Source: Pollutimonas bauzanensis (lineage in GTDB: Bacteria > Pseudomonadota > Gammaproteobacteria > Burkholderiales > Burkholderiaceae_B). From it: a DNA stretch of 64,000 nt. The number at the start of each line of letters is the position of its first letter. The stretch's first letter is position 1. Both the position numbers and the translations under genes were made by a program. Location: NCBI RefSeq assembly GCF_900129885.1, contig NZ_FQXE01000002.1:124001-188000 (forward strand), written 5' to 3'. Below, piece after piece: positions 12,501-20,916 of this stretch. The notes beneath the pieces were generated by a model that saw only the letters and a program-made list of their open reading frames with translations, had not been told where the DNA came from and searched no databases.

Positions 12501-15500
12501 GACAGCGACCGTGGCCACCCCGGCGCCCGCGCCGGCGACGATAAGCGTGTCGACCGCCTTGCCGGTCGCGCCGTCCTTGGCTTCGGCGGCCACGTTCAGC
12601 GCGCCCGCGACATCGCTATGGGTGTTCGGCCCGATGACCGCCCCCACATCGTTATAGACCTGGGTGACGCCGACCGCGACGCCGACGCCCACCGTGCCGC
12701 CGCCGCCAATGGCGCCGACATTGTTCGTCGTCGAGGTTGCCGAGGTCGCCGCCACGTTCAGATCGCCGGCGCCGGTCGTCGTGACGTGGCTGTTTCCGGA
12801 AATATAGGCATGCGCCGAATTGGCCTTGCCGCTGCGCATCGCAACGCTTTCCGAGCCACTGCCGCTGCCGCCGCCGCTGAGCAGGTCCGTGCCTATGCCA
12901 TGCTGCGTCGCGCTGGAAACGCTCGCCAGTTCCTCGTCGCTCAAGGCGCCATTGGTGGCCCCGGCCTTGTCGCTGCTCGCGAACGCGTTGGCGCGGCTCA
13001 ATATCGAGTTCACGTCGGTGTCGTCGGTATCGGCGCTGTCATTGTCGCCTGTGCCCACGCGTATGACGGAAACCGTGCCCGATACGCCGGCCGCGCCGCC
13101 CACCCCGACCGCCACCACCGTATGCGCGGCGTGCTGGCTGTTCCTGGCATCCACCTCGACGCCCTTGCCCGTCACCGCGGCGTTGTCTATCGCAGCCGTG
13201 ACCTGGCTGCGCACGACAGACACCGCGGCGGTGGCGCCGGCGCCGGCGCCCGAAAGGCCTATGCCCAGGGTGCCGCCGCCCAGCGCCAGATCGCCGGTGT
13301 CCGCCGCCGCCACGGTCACCTTGCCCCCGGCGTTGACTTCGCTGCCATTTTCTATGCTGGCGGATGTGGTGTTCGATATCACAGCCACGCCCGCGGCCAG
13401 GCCCAGCCCGAAGCTGGCGCTCAGAGTTCCCGATGCCGCGTAAAGGCTGTTGTTGCTGTTCGAGCCGGCCTGCACGTTGACCGTGCCGCCGACGTCCGCC
13501 GTGCTGACCTTGCCGGCCGCGCTCTTGCCGATGCGCGCGCGCGTGTCCTGATTCGAATTGACGATGGCGAAAGAACCGGAGGCCCCGACGGTCGGACCCA
13601 GCGACGCGCCGCCGGCGATCAGCAGCGCGCGGTTCGCGCTGTTGGCGTTGACGTCCAGACCGCCGCCTGTAATCGTGCCGCCGTCGACGGCAGCCAGCGT
13701 CTTGCCGTCGAAATTCACGACGCTGCCGGTGCCGACAAAGGCACCCGTGCCGGCCGCGAAGCCGACGCCGATGAAGCTGGCGCCCGCGGTCGAGCGCGCG
13801 TCCACGCGAACGCCGCTGGCCGCGGCGACCGCGCTGTCGGCGATCTGCGCGATGGTTTGCAGTTCGATGGTTTCTACGCCGACCGCGGCGCCCGCGCCGC
13901 CCCAGAGCGCACCGGCTCCGGCGCCCACGATGGTCCGGCCGTACGAATGATTGCTGGCCGATATGTCGACCTGCTGGGCAGCGTCACCGGCCAGGCCGGC
14001 GCCTTGATTGATGCTGGCGTTCTTGACGAGGGCGCTGGTGTCGCCGCCGGTGTAATCGACCGTGGTGGTTGCGCTCAAGGCCAGCGACGGCGCATTGGGA
14101 TCGGGGTTGACGTTCAACGCGCCAGTGACGGAGATGCTGCCGAGCGTGCGCTGCGAGGCCGCGTTCACGGCGACGCCGTGCACTAGCTTGGTATCGGCGG
14201 CTACCGCGGGCGCCATGAAGCCGCTCAGCGTGTTATTCGTCGCGGTGGGCGCCACATAGCCGGTCACGCCGCTCAGGTCCAGCGACACATCGCCGTCCTT
14301 CAGTTGGCCGTTGTTGACGCTCAAGCCATCGCCATAGCCCAGCGCGTCGACCGACGCGCCGGCGATGACGGCCCGCGTGTGGCCATTGATGTTATTGACC
14401 GTCGTGCTGGCCCCGCCGCTGACGTAGGTGCTGCCCAGGCCCAGGCTGACCGCGCCGGCCAGGCTCTTGATGGCGTCCAGGCTGGCCGCCAGTACGCCGA
14501 CGTTGCTGCGCGCCTTGACGTGCGAATTTGCCGCGCCCGCGCCCGAGTTGTCGATCAGCGCGTCGACGGTGGTGTCGATCAGATTGACGGCCACCGATCC
14601 CGCCGCGGATCCCGTCTGCGTAGCCGAGGCGACGCCCAGCGCGAGGCTGTCGATCTCGGCGCGCGATTGCGCCGATACCAGCACGTCGCCCGCATCGATG
14701 GTGCTGCTGCGGATCGCCGCAGTGACCGCGTTCGCGATCCGGTTGACGGCAACGGCCGCGCCCAGGCCGGCATTGCCCAGGGAGACGCCCACGCCGCCGG
14801 CCAGCGCCTGGATCAGCGCGTTGTTGTTGGCCGAGACCCGCAGCGACGTCGCCGCCTCGGGCGCGGCGAGATCCACGGTCACGCCGTCGATTTCCGCCAT
14901 CACGGTATCGCCGATGTTGTTCGTGGTGGTCGATGCGCCGGCGGCATACTCCTGCGCGATCACGCCGCCCAGCGCGGCGGCGAAAATCCTGGCCGAATTG
15001 TCGGCAGTCACGGAAAGCGACGCCTTATCGGACAAAGTGACCGTGCTGGCCGCCACGCGTGCCAGGTAGGTAGAGGAAATATTATTGACCGACACGCCGG
15101 CGCCGACCGCGGTCCCGTTGCCCGATACGCCGAAGCCGCCCGCCAGCGCGGTAATCTGGGCGCTGCGGCCGCCCGACGAGTCGCCGGCCCGGACGGTCAG
15201 GCCGCCCTTGATGCTGCTGCCGGTATCGACCGACGCCGTCAGCGTGTCGGAAATATCGTTGATCGTGAACGAGCCGCCCAGCGACAACGAACCCGGGCTC
15301 ATCGCCAGGCTGGCCGCGATTGCGCTGATGCTGTGCAGCCCCAGCGCCTGTACGGATGCATTCGAGCCGGCGGTGGTGACGGCGGCGTTGCTGATCGATG
15401 CCGTCGTCTCCCCGCTCAGGGAATTCCAGGCGACCGCGAGGCCGGCGGTGTTGGCCGTCGATCTGCCTACTCCGGCACTGCCGGCCAGCGCGAAAATCGA

Positions 15501-18500
15501 TCCGTCGTTATAGGCCTTGACCAGCAGCGCGTCGGGCCCGGCCGAGCTGGTCGTGATCGTCGTCGTTCCGTCCTGCGCGCCAGCACTGCCCACGCTGGCG
15601 ATGGTGATGTTGCCCAGCGTGTTCCAGGTGCCGGAGCCCATGCCGGCGAAGCCGCCGTCCGATGTGCCCGCGCCCACGCCGGCCGAGATGCCCAGCACGC
15701 TGGAATGATCGGCCGCCGTCACAGCCACCGTATCGGCGCTGACCGTTGCGTTGGCGATGCTTGCATCGTGGACGGTCTGCAGCGAATTACGCACGAAAGA
15801 AATCCCGATCGCGGTTTTCCCCGTCTCGAGAGCGCCCGCCACGCCATATACGGACGATCCCGAGGGCAAGCCCTGGCCATCGACGTAGGTCTGGTTGAAA
15901 TCGATCAGTTCCTGGCCATCGACCTGCAGCGTCGGCGTCCGGCCCACGGGCGCCGTCAGGCCTTCGGCGGCGGCATCGTCGGTCGCCACAACCTTGACCG
16001 CGCCGCTTGCCGCGATCGACGAACCGCCGCCGATTCGCGCCGTGACCACGTTGTCGATGCCGTTGTAGACGAAGCTTCCGCCCCCCGCCATGCCGCTCTC
16101 GCTGCCATTGGAAGCGACCTGGGCCGCAGCGGTGATCAGGCGTGTCGGATCCAGCGCCAGCACTGACATGCTGTTGATCGAATCGACCATGCTATTGTCG
16201 ACTTCGGCCAGCACCGTGCTGGCCGAGGATGCGTAACTCACGCTCACGCCCGCGCCGGCGCTGCCGCCGCGCACCATGGCCCCGCCGCCGACGAACGAGG
16301 TGACGCCGTCCAGCGCCAGCACCGTCACGTCGTTGTTGGCGGCCAATGCGTCGCCATGCACCGTGCTGTTGCGCAAATACGCCGACGCGCTGTTCTCGAT
16401 GGAAGCCAGCGACACCGATCCGGCGACGTTCGCAGCCTTCGCCTCCTTGGTATTGCTGCCGTAGCCAGCCGCCAGCGAATAGTGCTGGCCGGTGTTCAGC
16501 GCCTGGATGGCGACATGGTTGGCGCCATTGACGGTACTGTGATCGATGCCGGCTGTGGTCGAGTTGCCTTCGATGCTCAGCGCCACCGCGCCCGCGATTG
16601 CGCCGCTGGAATGGGCATTGCCCTCGTCCTTGGCGCCGGCGAGCACGCGCGCGGACGAGCCGCTGGCGGCCACGATATCGGTGTCGTTGCCCGCGGTGAC
16701 ATCCAATCGCCTAGTGTTGACGACCGCCCCGTCGATGGTGCCCGAGGTCGCCAGCGCGGAGGTATTCATCGCCACGCTGCCTGACACGGTCAGGCCGAAA
16801 TCGGCCGTGATCTTCTTGTCGGCGGCCGGCGGCGCGTCTTTTTTCTCGAACAGGCCCGAGACCTTGTCGTAGACCCCTTTCACGTCCTTGGCGGCGTTCA
16901 GAGACGACTTCAGCGGCCCGCCGACGATATTCGCTGCAGTGACCGCAGTGGCGAACAGGCTGTCGAACTGGCTCGGCGCTTTGCCCTGCTTGACGGGATC
17001 GGGTTCGGATTCGGTGTCGCTGGCGCTGCTCTTGGTGCCTGCGGCCGACACGGCGATTATCTGGCCGCTGGTCTCGCCCCGTACCGTCACGGCGTCGGCG
17101 GTCACGCCATCTCCGCCGGCCGCGCCGACGCCCGAAGTCATGCCGTCGGGCCGCAGCGCCGCCACATCGCCGATGCCGGCAGCGGTTTTGCCCGAAATAC
17201 TGTTGATGGCCACACCGGCGCCCACGGCTACGCTTTCGCTGGACACCAGCGCACCGGCGATGCCGACGACCAACAGATGTTCGGCGGCATTCACGGTCAG
17301 CGACGCGGCGTTTATCGTGGCCAACTTGCTGACAATGGCCCGGGTCTGATTGTCATACTGGGTCAATGCCAGGGTGCCGTTGACGCCATAATCGGCGCCC
17401 GCTCCCGAGGATGGGGCGATCGCAATGCTGCGGTCCGTACTGTCGGCCCGCACATTCACGCCCGTGCCCGTGGCGGTGGCGATGCGCACCCCGTCGTCCA
17501 CGCCCGCCAGCGTCTTGTTGGCGTAGATGACCAGATTGCCGGCGCCGCCCACCGATACGTTGCCGCCCTTGCTGTTGATGTTGCCCGTATCGGTAATGGC
17601 CTGCGCGTCGCTGCTGGCCATTACCGATACGGCATTCGCATAACTGCGCTCCAGCCCCAGGACAGGCGCGCCGTTCTTGTCGACGGCGTCGGTCTGCAGG
17701 TTCACCTTGAATGCGTCGGTCGTTCCGATGGTGGTCAGCCGCGCATTCTGGCCCACCCATGCCGTGCTGTCGTTGGCGACGCTGAAATAACTCAGCGCGC
17801 CGGCCAGCGCCCCTTTCACGGCGGCGCCGGAGGCGCCGGCATAGCTGGTGAACACGCTGGTCGGCGTGGCGAACAAGCCTTGCACGGCGCCCAGCACGGC
17901 GCCATAGCTGGAAAGCTTGTTCCACGAGAACTGGTCCACCTCGTCCTGCAGCGGAAAGCTGAATGGCACTTCGATCGCGCTGTCCACCGCGATGTGCGCC
18001 GCCTGGACGCCCGCATCGGCGCCTATCGTCGCGCTCGCCGTGTGCGCATACTGGCCTACCGCCAGCGCCGCGCTGATCGACGCGTCGGTCGAAGGGTGCG
18101 CGCCGGCCGCGTTGGCCGACGCGACCGTGCTGGTGGCGCTATTGCCTATTCCTGCATCGACCAAGTGCGCGACCACGGCCACATCGCCCGACGACTGGAT
18201 GTTGGCGCCCGCGCCGATTCCCGCCCTCGCCCCCAGTTCGTTGTTGCCGATCGCGACCGCCGCGCCAAGCTTGAAGCCGGCGTTCAGATCCGCAGGGGCG
18301 CCGGCCGCCGCCGTCGCGCCAGACAGAAAGCTGGCCAGCGACGTGTTATTCATGCCCGACAGGGCAGGCTGCACGGGACTGTCTATCTTGGTCGTGTCCT
18401 TGCTGACGCCGGTCGAAGCGCTGACGCTATTGGCGCTGACGAGATTTTCCGCCTGCACCCGCACATTGCCGGCCTGCTTCCCCGCAACGCCGATGTCCGC

Positions 18501-20867
18501 GCCCAGATTGGCCGATACGTTGGCGACCAGATTGCTCAGCGCGAACGCAACGCCGGCGCGCGCATCCGGGCTGCCGCTGGTATCGGCAGTGGCGCTGACG
18601 GCATAGGAACCATTGTTGCGCGCCACCACGTCAACCGTGCCCCCTGGCGCCAGGTTGATGACGGCGCCCTTGTCGATGGACGCGGCGACATTCAGGTCGG
18701 TCGTGCCGATGACCGCGGTGAAACCGGCATTGCCGGTCGCGCTGACGGTCTTGACGACCGCGGAAAGCTTGGAATCGTTGACGGCCTTCACGCTCAGATT
18801 GCGGCCGACATCCACGGCGGCGCCCGAAGCGATGGTCGCCGTGGCGCCGCCTCCCAGCGAGCTGTAGATCAGCGCGGCGGCGAACGACAGATCTTCGGTG
18901 CCATTCTGGTTCTTGCCGCCCAGCGTCATCTTGATCGAGGAGGTCTGGGCCGCGTGCGATGCAAGGTTCACATCCCCCAAGGCCGCTATGCTGGCGCCGT
19001 CATGCACGGTCACAGAGGCGTTGGCCGACGCGACGGCAACCCCCGCGCCCGCGCCATTGAAAATCAGGGATACGGGAATGACAGTGCTGAACTTCAGATT
19101 GCTGTCGTTATCAGCAAGGTTCATCGTCGTCACGTTGTTGAAGATGCCCGTCAGCGTGCGGTCGGCATTCGAATTCGATGCGTTGGCGTCGGCCGTCAGA
19201 TTGACGTTGTTGCCTTTCAGGCTGCCGTACACGTCCACGCTGGCGTCGGCCGTGACCCATGCCACCACGTCGCTGGCGACCGATCTCGTCTGGCTGGCCG
19301 CCAGAGTGATGTCGCCGGCCCCGCGCCCGGCGGCTTGCGCGGCCGTTACCGTGTCGATGGCCGCGCCTGCGCCGACTTCGATCGTCGTGCCCTTCATCAC
19401 GACGCTGCCGCCGCCGGTGCGGATCTGGGAGCCCTGATTCATGAGAATGCTGGCCGCCGACAGCGTCAGGCTGTTGCTGGATGTCAGCAACGATTGGGTC
19501 AGGTCGACGTCGGCCGCGCCGCCCGTCGCGCTGTCGCCGACAGTCAGCGATTTATCGGCGGCCAGGGTGATGTTGGTGTCGCCCAGGCTTTGCAGATATC
19601 CCACGGTTATCGAATTGGCGGTCTGGCTGCCGGCGTCGCCCTCGACGATCTGCAAATCGTCCGGGTCGATCAACAGCATGCCGGCGCGTCCGGCCTGGGC
19701 CGACGTATTGACCTTGCCGGTGACGCGCAGCCCTTGCTTGGCCGAGACTTCGACGAAACCGCCGTCGCCCGCGTATGCGCCGCCCCGCGCGCTGACATCG
19801 CCGTGCATCTGATTGGACGCATCGCCCCAGATGCGGATGTCGCCGCCATCGCCACGCTCGATCGCATCGGCCGCAATCGAAGCCCCCGCCTCGACCTTGG
19901 TGTCGAGCGCATGCACGACGGCGCCGCTCGCGCCGGTCGCCATGCCCACCTGTATGCTGCCGCCGCCCAATTGGCCGCTGGCATCCAGACGCGCGGTCTT
20001 GGTCAGTTGCACCGCGCCGCCCATCACGCTGATCTTGCCGCGCTTTTCGGCGCCGGCAACAGAGGCGCTCGAGTCGGGCGCCGCATCGACCGTGTTCACC
20101 GCCGCCATCCGGCGCGACACGTCCAGCGTGCCGGAAACCACCGCCGACTCATCGCCGACAATCTCGATCTCACCGTTGCTAACCACCATGCCGGCGGCCT
20201 GGCTGATGTCCGAGGTGTTGACCGAACCATAGAACGCCGCCTGATGCAGCACGTCAGGTCCGGCCTTGAGCTTGCCGGAAACATTGACCTTTGCCGCTTG
20301 CAGGCTGATTTTTTCCAGCGCGTTGACCACGCCGTCGATATGGATCACCGAGTCGGGCGCGCGTTCGACCTGGCCGCTCAGCAATTGGCTGACGGCGACC
20401 TCGCTGACATTGCCCGCGACGTCGATCACGCCGTCCATGAAGCGCTTGGTCGGCGTCAGCACGGTCAAGCTGCCCACGTTCAACACGCCATGCGCACCCA
20501 CCAACATGCCGTGCGGATCGGCGAAGATCACGTTGCCGCCCACGCGGCCATTCTTCAGCGCGTTGACCGTGCCATTGATATTGACTGGCGCGTCGTAGAC
20601 CAGGTTGAGCAGCGCCTTGGCCGCGTCGGGCACGACCAGGTTCGCGGTCTGGCCGCGATGGACGTCGAAATGCGAAAACGCGTTGACGCCGGCGCCGCCC
20701 TTGATTGTGCCGGTCGTGATGTTGGTGACGTCGCCGTTGACCTGCAATTGCGTGGCCGTCTGCCCCGTCGGCACGATTCCGCCCGCCCGCGCGGCCGAGG
20801 CCGAGCCGAACAGAGCCGCCAGGCTCATGGCAAGAACGGTCGGGCGCAGCACTGCGGTTCGTTGCAT
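3540..20867 (-). CDS. Giant TpsA filamentous adhesin (FHA / LktA-like family)
   Basis: About 5,775 residues, secreted through the outer membrane by the TpsB encoded just downstream. Visible order: signal peptide (VLAMSLAALFGSASAARA); TPS secretion domain at about residues 30-290 with VIFADPHGMLVG and VGSLTVLTPT; the segment ARGGAYAGDGGFVEVSA followed by LLIDPDDLQI near 390, typical of FHA-type exoproteins; a long Ala/Gly/Val/Ser-rich repeat region (roughly 1550-2800); a less repetitive, Tyr-rich part near 3650-4250; and further beta-helix-like repeats to the C-terminus. Cysteines appear only as three close pairs (see findings). Start: ATG 20867 gives MQRTAV; a TTG at 20879 would add four residues. 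It resembles proteins named LktA-family filamentous adhesins. No stops or frameshifts across 17 kb imply it is under selection. The role in adhesion or biofilm is inferred from the family. Confidence 0.9.
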   Translation of the reverse strand: MQRTAVLRPTVLAMSLAALFGSASAARAGGIVPTGQTATQLQVNGDVTNITTGTIKGGAGVNAFSHFDVHRGQTANLVVPDAAKALLNLVYDAPVNINGTVNALKNGRVGGNVIFADPHGMLVGAHGVLNVGSLTVLTPTKRFMDGVIDVAGNVSEVAVSQLLSGQVERAPDSVIHIDGVVNALEKISLQAAKVNVSGKLKAGPDVLHQAAFYGSVNTSDISQAAGMVVSNGEIEIVGDESAVVSGTLDVSRRMAAVNTVDAAPDSSASVAGAEKRGKISVMGGAVQLTKTARLDASGQLGGGSIQVGMATGASGAVVHALDTKVEAGASIAADAIERGDGGDIRIWGDASNQMHGDVSARGGAYAGDGGFVEVSAKQGLRVTGKVNTSAQAGRAGMLLIDPDDLQIVEGDAGSQTANSITVGYLQSLGDTNITLAADKSLTVGDSATGGAADVDLTQSLLTSSNSLTLSAASILMNQGSQIRTGGGSVVMKGTTIEVGAGAAIDTVTAAQAAGRGAGDITLAASQTRSVASDVVAWVTADASVDVYGSLKGNNVNLTADANASNSNADRTLTGIFNNVTTMNLADNDSNLKFSTVIPVSLIFNGAGAGVAVASANASVTVHDGASIAALGDVNLASHAAQTSSIKMTLGGKNQNGTEDLSFAAALIYSSLGGGATATIASGAAVDVGRNLSVKAVNDSKLSAVVKTVSATGNAGFTAVIGTTDLNVAASIDKGAVINLAPGGTVDVVARNNGSYAVSATADTSGSPDARAGVAFALSNLVANVSANLGADIGVAGKQAGNVRVQAENLVSANSVSASTGVSKDTTKIDSPVQPALSGMNNTSLASFLSGATAAAGAPADLNAGFKLGAAVAIGNNELGARAGIGAGANIQSSGDVAVVAHLVDAGIGNSATSTVASANAAGAHPSTDASISAALAVGQYAHTASATIGADAGVQAAHIAVDSAIEVPFSFPLQDEVDQFSWNKLSSYGAVLGAVQGLFATPTSVFTSYAGASGAAVKGALAGALSYFSVANDSTAWVGQNARLTTIGTTDAFKVNLQTDAVDKNGAPVLGLERSYANAVSVMASSDAQAITDTGNINSKGGNVSVGGAGNLVIYANKTLAGVDDGVRIATATGTGVNVRADSTDRSIAIAPSSGAGADYGVNGTLALTQYDNQTRAIVSKLATINAASLTVNAAEHLLVVGIAGALVSSESVAVGAGVAINSISGKTAAGIGDVAALRPDGMTSGVGAAGGDGVTADAVTVRGETSGQIIAVSAAGTKSSASDTESEPDPVKQGKAPSQFDSLFATAVTAANIVGGPLKSSLNAAKDVKGVYDKVSGLFEKKDAPPAADKKITADFGLTVSGSVAMNTSALATSGTIDGAVVNTRRLDVTAGNDTDIVAASGSSARVLAGAKDEGNAHSSGAIAGAVALSIEGNSTTAGIDHSTVNGANHVAIQALNTGQHYSLAAGYGSNTKEAKAANVAGSVSLASIENSASAYLRNSTVHGDALAANNDVTVLALDGVTSFVGGGAMVRGGSAGAGVSVSYASSASTVLAEVDNSMVDSINSMSVLALDPTRLITAAAQVASNGSESGMAGGGSFVYNGIDNVVTARIGGGSSIAASGAVKVVATDDAAAEGLTAPVGRTPTLQVDGQELIDFNQTYVDGQGLPSGSSVYGVAGALETGKTAIGISFVRNSLQTVHDASIANATVSADTVAVTAADHSSVLGISAGVGAGTSDGGFAGMGSGTWNTLGNITIASVGSAGAQDGTTTITTSSAGPDALLVKAYNDGSIFALAGSAGVGRSTANTAGLAVAWNSLSGETTASISNAAVTTAGSNASVQALGLHSISAIAASLAMSPGSLSLGGSFTINDISDTLTASVDTGSSIKGGLTVRAGDSSGGRSAQITALAGGFGVSGNGTAVGAGVSVNNISSTYLARVAASTVTLSDKASLSVTADNSARIFAAALGGVIAQEYAAGASTTTNNIGDTVMAEIDGVTVDLAAPEAATSLRVSANNNALIQALAGGVGVSLGNAGLGAAVAVNRIANAVTAAIRSSTIDAGDVLVSAQSRAEIDSLALGVASATQTGSAAGSVAVNLIDTTVDALIDNSGAGAANSHVKARSNVGVLAASLDAIKSLAGAVSLGLGSTYVSGGASTTVNNINGHTRAVIAGASVDALGYGDGLSVNNGQLKDGDVSLDLSGVTGYVAPTATNNTLSGFMAPAVAADTKLVHGVAVNAASQRTLGSISVTGALNVNPDPNAPSLALSATTTVDYTGGDTSALVKNASINQGAGLAGDAAQQVDISASNHSYGRTIVGAGAGALWGGAGAAVGVETIELQTIAQIADSAVAAASGVRVDARSTAGASFIGVGFAAGTGAFVGTGSVVNFDGKTLAAVDGGTITGGGLDVNANSANRALLIAGGASLGPTVGASGSFAIVNSNQDTRARIGKSAAGKVSTADVGGTVNVQAGSNSNNSLYAASGTLSASFGLGLAAGVAVISNTTSASIENGSEVNAGGKVTVAAADTGDLALGGGTLGIGLSGAGAGATAAVSVVRSQVTAAIDNAAVTGKGVEVDARNSQHAAHTVVAVGVGGAAGVSGTVSVIRVGTGDNDSADTDDTDVNSILSRANAFASSDKAGATNGALSDEELASVSSATQHGIGTDLLSGGGSGSGSESVAMRSGKANSAHAYISGNSHVTTTGAGDLNVAATSATSTTNNVGAIGGGGTVGVGVAVGVTQVYNDVGAVIGPNTHSDVAGALNVAAEAKDGATGKAVDTLIVAGAGAGVATVAVNVGVGWISDNVIANVGGVANVDGAVSVKASDSTTLDARNANVSIGGTAGVGVVVLSAGKSGSTWAALNADNRPSAVLNANSVAVDASSSGRIFTAVYAASGGLYGAVGVNRASSSDSMNVTASIGDGTMVGAYGGVTVQASRTPQVVAEGYGVGLSGGLQVGATETEANVSGATRATVGSNAVFGGIGLDADNQLTFGTLDVIARNLVAANSYSASSTSFASGGALVASINGSSATAGNTGSVTAEVLDNVVLPMSDVTISAEGNSSQYASASGVSVGALGAGGNVARATSDTTTTARLGQGAISAILVDSNNQALAVRGGAIKVLAAGTESNTAWAISGSGGLIAGAAADATTTSRGTTTAEIASGASQYAATLRTDGLLTKVALDYGVTQPLMAGEVVVDARHTGRFFSHSNSIQGSIAGSSGASSYGAVNYKVNARIGDNVRLHAADIDIDALNVVIESGTEPNAEGGSGGVLAGSGVSSVNVIETQSNVSVGANSELAVVGDPITSPGRFSAIAATHIAASDQTSSSGGGAVTGMSSDSKTTVTATNTLKIGKGAALDSVGDLDLGTYSLIDVSNNSYAHGYGLAGASSGSAVSTITSNQSILVDDNATVNAWGDLSIATGRGDQAAYQNSLKANAINAVYSDGAITDATPYARAIIDNIGSVVVNAGAKLTSVRDTLLGALAGVVKTNAQGDGHYRIVGIGTTNSDSATSESGSQSVTMNGSAVAGSRHLASLHIDANGNVTADNVSYTDMASYMPVGQLQDQISRLTALLDQSTDEQTRLEIRGSIDALTALSNTLQGRGLAPTTSVQAVEVGDTMAAAGNIEVNAGTFSGSGSLSAYGGPQILLTNDSSKFLIVDKLFIPNATGGNIKFTGSAKPTASYQANNMQQVGRDQAPSIQIVNNFDAAQSSGVVPSIFLTDTLENRGGSLYIANKYGDLGQFGAISVNQQTILLPNGAYIVDTPLAGKFLGGAPENEYVSSDGTIYQLTPGNLLGGGILGTGLPATANEAVTYVVNYLAGEYGCAGLSSAAFSACLAGNPPAGNASGQTGTGYMYFYPSNFVKGDYGSSSDYIRDYGPDINFYNGRYQYPTVGVRSTTNNIQTLSPQNPSNTVTKVGTTAVINAKFINMNGTLKVGLDTDFSASIAPVMINAGVDANGTPVSVDLIACIDDVTCRPYAAQYRASDGTYKYPSNAVIASDDTLIDVYYNPNTKKLVMDNVSGGGGGSVSLQGAIINTNPGGTANISVSDGYAHVTVRNDTDTALVTRDINTGNGNVGVVKITDTLKTDDEGRALTTWYVYKLGEGTQTYTSATAADYAGLTADVSSAGNTATYNPKTGERYWWTYSAELARSFLNENGASGYFENKVGDWSFVPLPQNQPNTYADIWSLTSGLMNDLSLKDTAFQEKITGSSIGDTYQEGYSANGALTWNWYVPTQVSIQATSSVKADYPINIAFTGANTSGLVDIASKGSVVVGGNIRNGNGLTTIAATGAGATITATSDGSIQTQSLVLNADAGIGDIASPLRATLTLPAEGAPNANSVSAVTRTGDIGLSLDGADAYLSRIATDAGSDVMLRSANSMLALDPGSTLPVVSGRNITLASDDGSIGALNAPLRLNAMSTRLQSGAIAGGIINAAAYGDIALTQIDGDMYIGHVKSDDGDVSLEARLGSIRDGRGMAASDRSAELAEEWDKLNLLDKRTGSSADDITQSAGYASTVAPYQDGVNAQYANYWSLLAMGSLSADGEAFTLSSDGARMMQPQADAAGMTVQAFAQNRYQTLRDYLSQALDGTEPGWQNGYDQNFSYTASAGQIDGMTRGQYWTSDALLYSINNAALAPASGSVTVVDDVNVSGKKVILNAANASASVGELADAVHFDLSSGGASSLSAEQKAALAGASSAGDIINQVFERNGEVDASCSTMDAACRLVAFDVKQTAPIFVNVLGGLSASAGTDIYIQAKDSLPIAGLNAGRDIHLTSMTGMSNVAAEGADAITTGNNLVLQNGVGSIGSADRAMSLAIGGLLEAARSGDASGMGDMYLSALRGDLSFYDLYASRVLSLTTSDTAPGMGNVYSRNAIGGAGVASLAAQYLQFNTTGSVYGFDPSQPLLVNVGGPAQAGYVSGIVGGDLYLGNAFQLGVGRNAVDQPGAAAYLPAEGLRVGGNAHLDSSGSGLVFTGAAQVDGDLTVDHTTHVAFDAAGSLKVNGDMSIDAGSIAMQAGSRAGADGSATWRARSGDISVAYLSGANVALTAANGKILGVSGSPFGMGENVYARDALVINGGASGAMSDGSGIGGEPGGRFIVAAGSIDAATRLGDIALGLVAAGDVAASSVSAATPAGTIDILSSVDFTARRLVSNGGAQSGTDGDTGSDIRLTATGAAAMTLNDINAGRDLIATAANGAILVADNGGLRAARDVRLTVSDGDLRAGTGSAINGGRDAILNIGGALTADSILAGGSATLNAGGALAAARLSANGGIIVNAGAAALGQVSTAAFASLAAKRGGLSVDDLKTIGATAIFASGDARIGTLQVGNAAIDSDMTAHAGGELSMGTGDIWGGLDARSGSLDIGAVRIHRGMSAATDGDMRIGALDVGGNLNLQAGGALTLQSGTAGGAGTLSAANMRLGTMQTGGDTTLTASGDIDYLNLRSGGSINARLAGGLSGAGGGVFTGANDINVTAGQISFDTMVSGRNTTLTAGGDVRANTLATEGSLAINSGGFAGLGEVNVGGAMTLESASGMSIQRGTLNVFNIRSRGNVELGDVGIGSSLTVQADSFTGKLRPTAGRRLTLDVTGYDAGEGGHPMASNVDLKIDAPEAVDFTRLWTKNAMIETNAYHNGIADGYISNVMRYDTPAGRILMNGRDITSVPNVAMQLYEPNQSFLLGQDGNQFYTSALVTQFGPHARNSTDSLGGSRGVTVYDTSADREIGSQLPWFATDSLRYLRKVLHGSMPTGVHPAVAGDPDRPEDYRDGRGIVNTVRDVSMADPASEPYAQ

Positions 20868-20916
20868 GGCGTGTTTCAAGGCGAAGCTCGCAGAAAGAAT
20901 AATGAAGAGGAACGGC

